Shown: positions 51,099 through 58,749 of the stretch, one piece after another
How positions within the stretch are numbered: the first letter of the stretch is position 1
Layout of the letters: every line of letters starts with the position of its first letter
NCBI RefSeq assembly: GCF_003634315.1
Contig: NZ_RBXL01000001.1
Location: 3,328,501-3,392,500, forward strand
DNA length: 64,000 bases
Direction: 5' to 3'
Source: Thiocapsa rosea
GTDB taxonomy: Bacteria; Pseudomonadota; Gammaproteobacteria; Chromatiales; Chromatiaceae
Program-made: the position numbers and the translations under genes
Notes under the pieces: generated by a model
What the model saw: only the letters and a program-made list of their open reading frames with translations
Database searches by the model: none
Told to the model about the DNA's origin: nothing

Positions 51099-51437
51099 TC
51101 AGAGGACGGGCAGGGTGGCGGTGACGACGCCGTCGACGATCGCCGGGGCCAGGAACATGCCCACGCCGGCGGCGATACCCAGGACGAAGCCCATGATCGA
51201 CTGGCGCGCGGCACCGGCGATGACGCCGATGATGATGAAGATCACGGCCACGACACGGCCCAGAAAGCCGGTCATCCAGCCGGTGAGCAGGGTGTAGAGG
51301 GCCGAGAACTCGGTACCGGTGGTGCCGGCCGTGGCGGTCGCGGAGATCGCCATGACAACCAGTGTCGCGGCGATACCCGCGAACAGGAGGGTCCGGCGGT
51401 CGCGGCCGGACAGCGGGGGCGGGGACAACATGAGCAT
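51099..51437 (-). CDS. TraA/VirB2-like pilin
   Basis: 112 aa, ATG 51437 after GGAG. A long leader is followed by LLFAGIAATLVVMAISATA (about 17-35); cleavage near A-T-A-G-T-T is plausible. The mature part has two hydrophobic helices: LLTGWMTGFLGRVVAVIFII (about 50-69) and SIMGFVLGIAAGVGMFLAPA (about 80-99), separated by a short basic loop GAARQ, as in TraA/TrbC-VirB2 pilins. Ends V-T-A-T-L-P-V-L. The major conjugative pilus subunit. Confidence 0.85.
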   Translation of the reverse strand: MLMLSPPPLSGRDRRTLLFAGIAATLVVMAISATATAGTTGTEFSALYTLLTGWMTGFLGRVVAVIFIIIGVIAGAARQSIMGFVLGIAAGVGMFLAPAIVDGVVTATLPVL

Positions 51438-51517
51438 CTTCTCCGAAAGGTTGAGGACCGCGCGTCGCGCGCGGGTTCGAGTGGGCCGATCGCCCGGCCT
51501 GCGCCGGACCACGGTGT

Positions 51518-51937
51518 TCAGGCGCCTCGCTTCTGCTCCCGCGGCAGATGTACCGGTGCGTGTGCCGGATCCGTCCCTACAGCATCCGGGGGCATGACCG
51601 GCTGACCGCTCGGCGCGGCCGATCGCGGCTGCACCTGCAGCGGCCGCAGCACGGTCAAACGCCCATGCGGTGCGCCGTCGTAGTGCCAGTGCTCGCGCAG
51701 CACCTCGATGTACACCGTGGAGGGCGGATACAGATCGCCGGTCGCATCCTCCCAAGGGGCGATCCAGGCCTGCATCGCCGAGGCGGCGGCGCGTTTGGGT
51801 TGATACTCGGCGGGGCGTTGGTCTTGGGCCGGCACCGGTTCCGGGACGGGTGCTCGGGTGGCACAGCCGCCCAGGGCGGCGAGCGCCGAGAGCACGAGCG
51901 CCGAGCGTATGCGCGGTTGGGTGATACGTGAGGTCAT
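51518..51937 (-). CDS. TraV C-terminal-half lipoprotein
   Basis: 139 aa with its own lipobox (ALVLSALAALGGC, Cys about 25). QAWIAPWEDATGDLYPPSTV then YIEVLREHW (about 55-84) is the conserved C-terminal TraV motif, which lies at the C-terminus of F TraV. It lacks the N-terminal TraV cysteine segment; that is found in the next gene upstream (51947-52192). Together they look like TraV divided between two lipoproteins. Outer-membrane core of the transfer channel with TraB/TraK, which are not in the window. Confidence 0.8.
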   Translation of the reverse strand: MTSRITQPRIRSALVLSALAALGGCATRAPVPEPVPAQDQRPAEYQPKRAAASAMQAWIAPWEDATGDLYPPSTVYIEVLREHWHYDGAPHGRLTVLRPLQVQPRSAAPSGQPVMPPDAVGTDPAHAPVHLPREQKRGA

Positions 51938-51946
51938 GGCGGTCTC

Positions 51947-52192
51947 CTAATCCCGCAGGCGCGAAGTCCAAGCCCAACCGGACCCGGCGGCGAACCCGCT
52001 GTCGGTCTCCATCGGGAGCGGGCGCGCGACGGACGCGGGCGGCGGTCCGACACCGTCGCTGAGGCTGTAGACGGCACTCGGCGGCAGACAGAGCGGTTTG
52101 CCCGGATAGCCGGGACAGGCGTATTCGGGGTTACCGGTGGCGCAACCCCCGAGCAGGGCTGCGCACAGCAGAAGGGGCGTGGCGTGGATCAT
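51947..52192 (-). CDS. TraV N-terminal-half lipoprotein
   Basis: 81 aa. Lipobox LLCAALLGGC (Cys 17) followed by EYACPGYPGKPLCLPPSAVY (about 23-42), the cysteine-containing N-terminal segment of TraV proteins. It stops before the W-I-A-P region, which is provided by the downstream gene. The ATG overlaps the dsbC stop. Confidence 0.75.
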   Translation of the reverse strand: MIHATPLLLCAALLGGCATGNPEYACPGYPGKPLCLPPSAVYSLSDGVGPPPASVARPLPMETDSGFAAGSGWAWTSRLRD

Positions 52193-52956
52193 TCCGCGGA
52201 CTCCTCGCCGGCGGCGAGCCAGGCCACGAGGTCGTCGGGGCGACCTTGACGCAGACGCCCGTCCGGCGCGATCAGGAAGGGCGTGCCGCGAATCCCGAGG
52301 ATTTGAGCCGCGATCAGGGTGCGTTGCGCAACGGCCTCGCCGCATCCCGCCGCGGGCTCCGGGAGGTCCGCCGTCAGTCCGTCGAGCAGCGCCTCGCGCG
52401 CCCGCTCGGGAGCGGTTCCGGACAGGCACGCCAGCGCGAGCACGGCGCGCTGCGAGGACTCGCCCAGGACCGGAATCGGGACCAGGCGGAAGCGATAGGT
52501 CGCGCGCAACGGCGCCAGATCGTCGTAGAGTGCGGTGCAATGGGGGCAGAAGGGATCGACGAAGATCACCACTTCGGGGCCTTCGCCGACGTCGATCGCC
52601 CCCAGATCGGCCACGTCGAGCTTCAGTCGCGCCAGATCGATGCGCCCGGCGAGGTGTTGGGTCTGATCGAACGCGGTGAGCTTGGCCCCGTGCCAGAGAT
52701 CCACGGCACTGCCGCGCAGCACGTAGCGCCCGTTCTCCGAGAAAAACAGCAGCTCCCCGTCGGTGGTCTCCACCGCCTGCAGTCCGCCGGACGGCAGCTG
52801 CGCCATGCGGGCGATCGACGCGCTCGGCAACGGTTCGGCCAGGCCGGGGTTCACGAGGGACGCCGCCGCCAACCCGAGGGCGGCCAGCGAGGCGCCGAGG
52901 TGTCGGGCCGTGCGCCACGGCGTCTCGTCGAGGGGTGATGGAACGTTCTGTCGCAT
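52189..52956 (-). CDS. dsbC: DsbC/DsbG-type disulfide isomerase of the transfer operon
   Basis: 255 aa with an N-terminal hydrophobic signal. The DsbC N-terminal domain reads GGLQAVETTDGELLFFSENG (about 57-76), then the thioredoxin domain with VVIFVDPFCPHCTALYDDL (about 128-146, C-P-H-C active site) and RGTPFLIAPDGRLRQGRPDD (cis-Pro loop). It should isomerise disulfides of the cysteine-rich TraN and TraU. First gene of the operon in this window; SXT and IncC also carry a dsbC here. Confidence 0.92.
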   Translation of the reverse strand: MRQNVPSPLDETPWRTARHLGASLAALGLAAASLVNPGLAEPLPSASIARMAQLPSGGLQAVETTDGELLFFSENGRYVLRGSAVDLWHGAKLTAFDQTQHLAGRIDLARLKLDVADLGAIDVGEGPEVVIFVDPFCPHCTALYDDLAPLRATYRFRLVPIPVLGESSQRAVLALACLSGTAPERAREALLDGLTADLPEPAAGCGEAVAQRTLIAAQILGIRGTPFLIAPDGRLRQGRPDDLVAWLAAGEESAE

Positions 52957-53269
52957 GCCGCTGCCCGGTCGGTGAAGGTGCGGACAGAGTGCCGGCCGAC
53001 GGGCGTGACGGCGACGGCGCTAAGCGCTCGAAAACGCGGCTTTACTCGCAGGTGACCAAGCGTCCAACCCTGCGGCGCCTCGCTCAGCTCATCCTGGCGC
53101 CGGGAGGTCCGCGGACGCTTTGCTCACAATCGCTGTGGTCGGTCGTGTGGATAACCTGTGCGGAACGCGGTTAACCGCGGAACAGGGCAGGGCGGAACGT
53201 CGTCCGGTCGAAGAATGCCCGGGTCCGGACGGTCCCGGCGAGATCGTGTGCGCGGTGGACCCGCGGAGG

Positions 53270-53545
53270 GTGGCGTGTTCGTTGTGCAGGTGGCGGATGC
53301 CGACCGGCCGAGTCGGGGCCTTGTCCGCCCGCCGAAGCGTCTGCAGACGCTGGATGACGGTGGCGTCTCGACGCTTACGGTTGTCGGTCCAGTCGGCGAC
53401 GAACTCGCCGACCCGGGCCTTGGCCTGTGCCTCGACCCTGCCCTGCGATGCCCTACGTGGCGGTCCGGGTCAGGACCCGTACGCCGGGTCCCCGGCGGGC
53501 GGAATCGGGCGCACCGGATCGGGTCTGCGTTTCGATTTGTCATTC
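53270..53545 (-). pseudogene. Decayed C-terminal fragment of the DnaT-like replication gene
   Basis: On the minus strand RRPDPVRPIPPAGDPAYGS, a TGA, then AKARVGEFVADWTDNRKRRD followed by ATVIQRLQTL. The intact gene at 61855-62592 has RRPDPARPIPP, EEFVAYWSDTG and WDATFIQRLQTL in the same order. The N-terminal HTH half is missing and is replaced by the repeat array at 53609-53845. Confidence 0.75.
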
Positions 53546-53581
53546 GACACGCGGGGGTCACGCGCGACGACGTCGATTCAC

Positions 53582-53613
53582 TGACGGTTCAATGACGGTT
53601 CATATGACGGTTC
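53582..53613. repeat. Three TGACGGTTC direct repeats (iteron-like)
   Basis: TGACGGTTC at 53582, 53593 and 53605, 11-12 bases apart, i.e. on one helix face. Directly beside the 22-bp repeat array. Could bind an initiator or regulator. Confidence 0.6.
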
Positions 53614-53845
53614 GGGGGGCATGACGCCCCTACTTCCCGAGGCGTGACGCCCCTAGTCCGCGGGCATGACACCCCTAGTCCGGAGGCATGGTGCCCCTAC
53701 CTCCAAGGGTATGACACCCCTACTTTCGGCGGCGTGACGCCCCTGGTCGGGAGGGCATGACGCCTCTACCTCCGGGGACGTCACGTCCCTGGTCGGGGAC
53801 AGGACGCCTTTACCTCCGGAGGCGTGTCGCCCCCTGTTTCGGGAT
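53609..53845. repeat. Degenerate 22-bp tandem repeat array, about ten copies
   Basis: Units of about 22 bases on the pattern GGCRTGACRCCCCTASTCCS, each with a small GGGC/GCCC self-complementary part. Copies drift in length (21-24) and sequence. One similar unit (GGGGCGTGACGCCCCC) lies inside the intact DnaT-like gene near 62204-62219, so the array may have expanded from that coding linker. Confidence 0.8.
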
Positions 53846-54048
53846 CCGACACAGGTTTGCCGAACCTCGCCGCGACCTTTCCGGATATCCCGATCCATTG
53901 CTTTGCGCTATTGCGCACCGTCAGCCAGGGCGAGATCGCGTCTATCCTGGACCCCGTCGCGGGTCGGATCACCTATCGTGCAGGTCACCTGCATCGCGAC
54001 CCTTGAAGCCCGGCCGTCCCGGCTTGATCCGATCACCCCCGCATGCGC

Positions 54049-54074
54049 TATCATGACTGTATTTTTATACAGCT
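54049..54074 (+). promoter_or_regulatory. LexA (SOS) box and -10 element of umuDC
   Basis: CTGT-ATTTTTAT-ACAG at 54057-54072 fits the CTGT-N8-ACAG LexA site with an AT-rich centre. TATCAT (54049-54054) just upstream may be the -10, with TTGATC (54024-54029) a possible -35 at a long 19-base spacing. LexA binding would cover the start of transcription. Confidence 0.85.
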
Positions 54075-54133
54075 ACGGTCATCCCTCATGCCTCGATCCG
54101 ATTTTGTCGCCGGTGCCGTAAGCCCAGCGCGGT

Positions 54134-54580
54134 TTGATTCGGTGCGCCCGGCACGCCGATGATCATGCCTGCACGCTCGCTCCGCTCCCCTGCCCGCTCC
54201 CGCTCCCGCTCTTCGGTGCGCGCATCCCGGCCGGCTTCCCCTCGCCGGCCGACGACGATCTGGAAGGCACCATCGATCTGAACGAGCAGTTGATCCGGCA
54301 TCCGGCGGCGACCTTCTTCCTGCGGGTGCAGGGGGATTCCATGACCGGTGCGGGGATCCGCGACGGCGATCTGCTGGTGGTGGATCGCGCGCGCGAGGCC
54401 AAGTCCGGGTCGATCGTGGTGGCCGCTGTCGACGGTGAGCTGACCTTGAAGCGCCTGAAGATCGAGGGTGAACGGGTCTGGCTGGTGCCCGAGCATCCGG
54501 ACTTCGCACCCTTGGAGATTCAGGGCGAGATGGGGCTGGTGGTCTGGGGCGTGGTCGCCCACGTGGTGCATTCGTTTTGA
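54134..54580 (+). CDS. umuD: UmuD-type S24 peptidase subunit of Pol V
   Basis: 148 aa. It self-cleaves after RecA contact to activate Umu[19 protein letters not shown] (about 28-45) contains the cleavage Ala-Gly. [20 protein letters not shown] (about 61-80) holds the catalytic Ser, and [13 protein letters not shown] the catalytic Lys. The only start in this frame after the stop at 54119 is TTG at 54134; ATGs at 54159 and 54165 are out of frame, so the N-terminus is unusual or slightly damaged. Controlled by the LexA box 60 bases upstream. Confidence 0.88.
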   Translation: MIRCARHADDHACTLAPLPCPLPLPLFGARIPAGFPSPADDDLEGTIDLNEQLIRHPAATFFLRVQGDSMTGAGIRDGDLLVVDRAREAKSGSIVVAAVDGELTLKRLKIEGERVWLVPEHPDFAPLEIQGEMGLVVWGVVAHVVHSF

Positions 54581-55872
54581 GCTCGGCTCCAGCAGCAACC
54601 CCCGCCATGTTCGCCCTGGTCGACTGCAACAACTTCTATGCCTCCTGCGAGCGGCTCTTCCGGCCCAGCCTGGAGGGCCGCCCGGTGGTGGTGCTCTCCA
54701 ACAACGACGGCTGTGTGGTGGCGCGCAGCAACGAGGCGAAGGCGCTCGGCATCCCGATGGGGGCGCCCTACTTCAGGTACGCCGCGGTCTTGCGCCGGGC
54801 CGATGCCGCCGTCTTCTCCTCGAACTACGCGCTCTACGGGGATCTGTCGCGGCGGGTGATGCAGGTCCTGGCGGGGTTCTCCCCGCGCATCGAGGTCTAT
54901 TCGATCGACGAGTGCTTTCTGGACCTGACCGGGGTCCGGGATCCGACCGCCCTGGGTCTGGAGATCGCCCGCACCGTGCGGCGCTGGACCGGCATCCCGG
55001 TGGCGGTCGGGATCGCCCCGACCAAGACGCTCGCCAAGCTCGCCAATCGGCTGGCCAAGAAGGGCTATGGGCCGACCGGTCCGGTGCTCGACTGGTCTGA
55101 ACTGCAGGATCAAGACGCCGTGCTGGGGGCGGTTCCGGTGGAAGACCTCTGGGGCATCGCCGCACGCTCGGGGGCACGTCTACGCGCGCTCGGCATCGCG
55201 GATGCTCTGGCGTTGCGCGAGGCGCATCCGCAGCGATTGCGCGCGTCCTTCGGGGTGGTGGTCGAGCGCATCGCCCGGGAGCTGCGCGGGCAAGCCTGTC
55301 TGGCGCTGGAGGAGGTGGCGCCGCCGCGGCGTCAGGTCATGGTCTCGCGCAGCTTCGGTGCCGCGGTGAGCGCGCCGGCGGAGCTGCGGGCGGCGGTCAC
55401 GGCCTTCGCGAGCCGTGCCGGGGAGAAGCTGCGGTCGCAGGGGCTCGCCGCCCCGGCGCTGACGGTGTTCGTGCAGACCAACCCCTTCGATACGGGCCGG
55501 GCGTTCTACGCGAACGCCGTGACCCTGGGTTTCCCGGTGCCGACGCAGGACAGCACGGCGCTGGTGCGGGCCGCGACCCGAGGGGTCGATCGGCTGTTCC
55601 GGGCCGGCGATGCCTACCGCAAAGCCGGGGTGCTGTTGCCGGATGTGGTCCCGGCGGAGCAGGCGCCGGCGGACCTGTTCGCCGAGGTCGGAGAGGACGA
55701 TCGTGCACGGCGGCGCATGGCGGTGCTGGATGCGGTCAATCGCAAGTACGGGCGCGAGACCCTGCGGTTTGCGGGTCAACTGTCCGGGTCCGGCTGGCGG
55801 CGACGCTCGGAGCGCGGTTCCGGGGTCTCGACGACACGCTGGGCGGGGTTGGCGACGGTTCGCGCAGGGTGA
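54577..55872 (+). CDS. umuC: UmuC-type Y-family DNA polymerase (Pol V catalytic subunit)
   Basis: 431 aa; TTG 54577 overlaps the umuD stop, or ATG 54607. [17 protein letters not shown] (about 12-28) gives the first catalytic Asp and the steric gate Tyr. [16 protein letters not shown] (about 105-120) gives the S-I-D-E catalytic pair. [20 protein letters not shown] (about 146-165) follows, with the little-finger and DUF4113 region at the end. Error-prone lesion bypass, as encoded by rumAB on R391. Confidence 0.93.
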   Translation: MSSAPAATPAMFALVDCNNFYASCERLFRPSLEGRPVVVLSNNDGCVVARSNEAKALGIPMGAPYFRYAAVLRRADAAVFSSNYALYGDLSRRVMQVLAGFSPRIEVYSIDECFLDLTGVRDPTALGLEIARTVRRWTGIPVAVGIAPTKTLAKLANRLAKKGYGPTGPVLDWSELQDQDAVLGAVPVEDLWGIAARSGARLRALGIADALALREAHPQRLRASFGVVVERIARELRGQACLALEEVAPPRRQVMVSRSFGAAVSAPAELRAAVTAFASRAGEKLRSQGLAAPALTVFVQTNPFDTGRAFYANAVTLGFPVPTQDSTALVRAATRGVDRLFRAGDAYRKAGVLLPDVVPAEQAPADLFAEVGEDDRARRRMAVLDAVNRKYGRETLRFAGQLSGSGWRRRSERGSGVSTTRWAGLATVRAG

Positions 55873-55921
55873 GCCCGGCGCGGCGTGCGAGGACGAATAC
55901 ACCGGAAGTCGAGGGATGATC

Positions 55922-56395
55922 ATGCGCGTCATTTACCTGGCAGGACCGCTCTTCACCGAAGCCGAACGCGACTGGCACCGCAAGACCAAAGGTCTCCTGC
56001 TGGAGCAGGCGTCGCAACGGGGCGAGCCCATCGAGATCGTTTGGCCCTACGAGCTGATCACGCCCGAGGAGATCGCTGCCTTGGGGGTCGGGTCACGCGC
56101 GGAGATCTTCCGGCGCTGCAAGACCGAACTCGACCGTGCCGATGTGCTGATCGCCCTGCTCGACGGCACCCAGGTCGACGACGGGACCGCGTGGGAGATC
56201 GGGTATTTCTTCGCGACCAAGGCGGCGGAGGCGACAATCATCGGGATCCGCACCGACTTTCGGCGCGCCGGTGAATCCGAGCATGCGATCGTCAATGCCA
56301 TGGTCGAGATCGCGTGCGACGTTATCGTGAACACGCAAGCCGCATTGCCGGGTGCCGTGTTCGGACGCTGCGGCGTTCCGACTTTAAGTGGATAA
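55922..56395 (+). CDS. Nucleoside 2-deoxyribosyltransferase
   Basis: 157 aa from the ATG at 55922, with GAGGG at about 7 bases; ATG 55916 is also possible. VIYLAGPLFTEAERDW (about 3-18) is the family opening. ALLDGTQVDDGTAWEIGYFF (about 79-98) carries the catalytic Glu in D-D-G-T-A-W-E-I-G. It exchanges or hydrolyses bases on deoxyribonucleosides. Located right after umuC on the same strand; a link to DNA damage or to phage defence by nucleotide depletion is speculative. Confidence 0.88.
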   Translation: MRVIYLAGPLFTEAERDWHRKTKGLLLEQASQRGEPIEIVWPYELITPEEIAALGVGSRAEIFRRCKTELDRADVLIALLDGTQVDDGTAWEIGYFFATKAAEATIIGIRTDFRRAGESEHAIVNAMVEIACDVIVNTQAALPGAVFGRCGVPTLSG

Positions 56396-56482
56396 TGACA
56401 CGATTTGTCGCGTATTGTGCGCGCATCATCGCTGATTTATGGCTAAACTCGTGAAACAAACCATCACCGCCAGGAGATCGCG

Positions 56483-56956
56483 ATGGACCACATGATGCAA
56501 CCGATTCGTAGACAGTTGCGCCCCACCTGGTATCCCGAGGTGGAGCCGTTCGATCCTGACGAGGAGCCTGCCGTCGAACTGCCGCTGCTCGGTCTGGTCA
56601 GCGCCGGTCAGCCGGTCGTCGCGGTCGAGGAGCGCGAGACCCTGATGGTCCCGGCCCGTCTGGTGAAGCGTCATGCCGCGGATCGCAGCTTCGCCCTGTA
56701 CGTGCGCGGTGATTCCATGACCGACGACGGGATCGACACGGGCGATTTAGTGGTCGTGGAGCAACGCCCGACGGCGGAGAACGGCGAGACGGTGGTGGCC
56801 CGGATCGACGGCTACGGGGTCACGCTCAAGCGCTTCTACCGGGAGCCCGAGGGGATCCGGCTGCAACCGGCGAACGACGCCATGGACCCCTTGGTGTTCG
56901 AGGAGGGCGAGGTGGAGATCCTCGGGGTGGTGTCGGGGGTGGTGCGGGCGGGGTGA
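56483..56956 (+). CDS. LexA/UmuD-like S24 protein without HTH
   Basis: 157 aa, ATG 56483 after AGGAG. LLGLVSAGQPVVAVEERE (about 34-51) contains the Ala-Gly cleavage site. FALYVRGDSMTDDGIDTGDL (about 72-91) has the catalytic Ser, and GYGVTLKRFYREPEG the Lys. The N-terminal about 30 residues are acidic and proline-rich and show no helix-turn-helix. It is not UmuD, which is present nearby. It may be a repressor fragment or anti-repressor sensing RecA. Confidence 0.75.
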   Translation: MDHMMQPIRRQLRPTWYPEVEPFDPDEEPAVELPLLGLVSAGQPVVAVEERETLMVPARLVKRHAADRSFALYVRGDSMTDDGIDTGDLVVVEQRPTAENGETVVARIDGYGVTLKRFYREPEGIRLQPANDAMDPLVFEEGEVEILGVVSGVVRAG

Positions 56957-56959
56957 GGG

Positions 56960-57437
56960 TGGTCGTCGCGGCGTTGGCGCAAGCCGTGCGTCCGGACAGG
57001 GGCCGAGCAGGTCACTCAGCGCATCCGGCTCGGTCGCCGGATCGAGCCAGCGGGCCACGGCCTCTGGAGCGTCGGAGACATGGATGTCAAAGGAGTTGCT
57101 TGCCGTCCGGGCGCTTGGCCCATTCGTAGAAGCCGTCGGCCGGGGCGATGCAGCGACGCTTGCGGTAGGCCGTGCGGGATGACGGCTTCTCGGCCAGGGT
57201 CTCGGCACGGGCGTTGATCAGGCGGTTGGCGATCGTCTCGTCTTTCGCCCAGCTCGGGAGCAGACCCCAGCGCAGCGTCTGCACGACCCGCTCCCCGCTC
57301 GGGCGTTGGCGGATGACCGGCAATCATTGCATCGGGGCGGCGGTGTAGCGCGGGCCGACGTCGGCGATGTCGCGGATCGCGCCGAAGAGTTCGGCGATGG
57401 CCTCGGGCGAAGTGAATTGGGCGTAGCGTCCGCACAC
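56960..57437 (-). pseudogene. SRAP/HMCES (YedK) gene, broken
   Basis: Abasic-site cross-linking protein family. GTG start at 57437 gives V-CGRYAQFTSPEAIAELFG with the essential Cys2, preceded by GGAGAG. After YTAAPMQ an in-frame TGA (57326-57324) interrupts, then VIRQRPSGERV, LRWGLLPSWAKDE, RAETLAEKPSSRTAYRKRRC and PADGFYEWAKRPDGKQ follow in the same frame. A stop and frame change come next, with an internal part lost, and a tail AVARWLDPATEPDALSDLLG in another frame. Nonsense mutation plus internal deletion: non-functional. Confidence 0.85.
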
Positions 57438-57522
57438 GGATGTCTCTCCCTCCGGGTCGGTCTTCGGTTGCCTGCACGCCGACGGGACGACGCATCGATC
57501 CTCGTGAAGGCCGCATGCCGGG

Positions 57523-57675
57523 TCACTCCTGATCCGCGATCGACGGCTGTCCTTTCAGCATCGCGTAACGACCACAGGCGTCGGCCTTGCGTCGCCGTTG
57601 CTCGGCGGTGTTTTCCCCGAGCACCGCGACGCGCGCGAGCGAGCAGGCCGCAAAGGCGGCGGAAAGCGGATCCAT
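57523..57675 (-). CDS. Small protein, 50 aa
   Basis: ATG 57675 with GGAG 8 bases upstream, stop at 57523. It reads MDPLSAAFAACSLARVAVLG, then ENTAEQRRRKADACGRYAML and ends KGQPSIADQE. Protein-like composition and a good ribosome site. No family recognised. It lies upstream of the broken SRAP gene on the same strand. Confidence 0.5.
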   Translation of the reverse strand: MDPLSAAFAACSLARVAVLGENTAEQRRRKADACGRYAMLKGQPSIADQE

Positions 57676-57887
57676 CGGCTTCTCCGTGTTGGACGGCCGG
57701 GGTGCAGTCGATGCACCTCGCGTTCGGTCAGTTTACCAACCTCACCGGTTCGTCGAGGTCGGAGTCGTCGGCATCTCGCGACTGCCCCTCCTGCCGAGTC
57801 TGTCCCCAAGCTCGCATGACGGCCGGGAATGGCTTACACTTTCCGCGCTGTTGAAACCGCAAGCCCCCACCAGGAAACCCACCGGTC

Positions 57888-58661
57888 ATGGATCCGACGC
57901 TCGTCCTCGCGCCACTCGTGAACGCCCTCTGGTGGCTGATCCCGCTGGCGCTCCTCGGCGCCCTGCTCAAGTCGCCGCGGGTGAAAGGCATCGTGGGCGA
58001 GCATCTCGTGCGGTTGGCACTCGGGCTTCGCCTGGATCGCGCGACCTATCGAGCCGTCCACGATCTCACCCTGCCGACCCCCGACGGCACCACTCAGATC
58101 GATCATGTCGTCGTCTCGCGCTACGGCGTCTTCGTGATCGAGACCAAGAACATGAAGGGCTGGATCTTCGGCGGCGAGCGTCAGGCGCAGTGGACGCAGA
58201 AGATCTACCAACACACGAGCCGGTTTCAGAATCCCTTGCTCCAGAACTACAAGCATGTGAAAGCCCTACAAGCGCTGCTCGACGTGCCGCCAGAAACCAT
58301 CCACTCCGTCGTGAGTTTCGTCGGGGACAGTACCTTCAAGACACCGATGCCGGAGAACGTGACGCAAGGCGCCCGCTTCATCGGCTACATCCGGTCTTTC
58401 CGCGATCCGGTGTTCTCCGAGGCGGCGGTCGAGGCCATCCTGCGCCGCATCGCAGGCGGCCGGTTGAAGCCGGGCTTGGCCACCCATCGGGCACATGTGC
58501 GCAGCCTCGAGACGCGATCGGATCCGCTGGCGGAGCGTCGCTGTCCGAAGTGCGGCAGCGCGCTCGTCCTGCGCACCGTGAAGAAGGGGCCGAGGGCCGG
58601 GGATCAGTTCTGGGGATGTTCGACCTATCCGAGGTGCCGAGTGATGCAGCCGCTCGGGTGA
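57888..58661 (+). CDS. NERD nuclease-like protein with zinc-ribbon end
   Basis: 257 aa. One N-terminal transmembrane segment (about 8-26). NERD domain: KGIVGEHLVRLALGL (about 33), TTQIDHVVVSRYGVFVIETK (about 64-83, D...E-x-K). C-terminal topoisomerase-type zinc ribbon CPKCGSALVLRTVKKGPRAG then FWGCSTYPRC (four Cys). Membrane-tethered DNA-processing or defence protein; substrate unknown. Confidence 0.88.
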   Translation: MDPTLVLAPLVNALWWLIPLALLGALLKSPRVKGIVGEHLVRLALGLRLDRATYRAVHDLTLPTPDGTTQIDHVVVSRYGVFVIETKNMKGWIFGGERQAQWTQKIYQHTSRFQNPLLQNYKHVKALQALLDVPPETIHSVVSFVGDSTFKTPMPENVTQGARFIGYIRSFRDPVFSEAAVEAILRRIAGGRLKPGLATHRAHVRSLETRSDPLAERRCPKCGSALVLRTVKKGPRAGDQFWGCSTYPRCRVMQPLG

Positions 58662-58749
58662 AAGGGGTCGCGGGCTGGTCGGGTGTGCCTGTCATCGGCG
58701 CGCTCTGCTAGAGTGCCCGGCCGCCGTGTTGTAACGAAGATCCGCCCCG

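Noticed and set aside
53609-53845. CRISPR array
   Set aside because: Units are directly adjacent with no unique spacers and vary in sequence; no cas genes.
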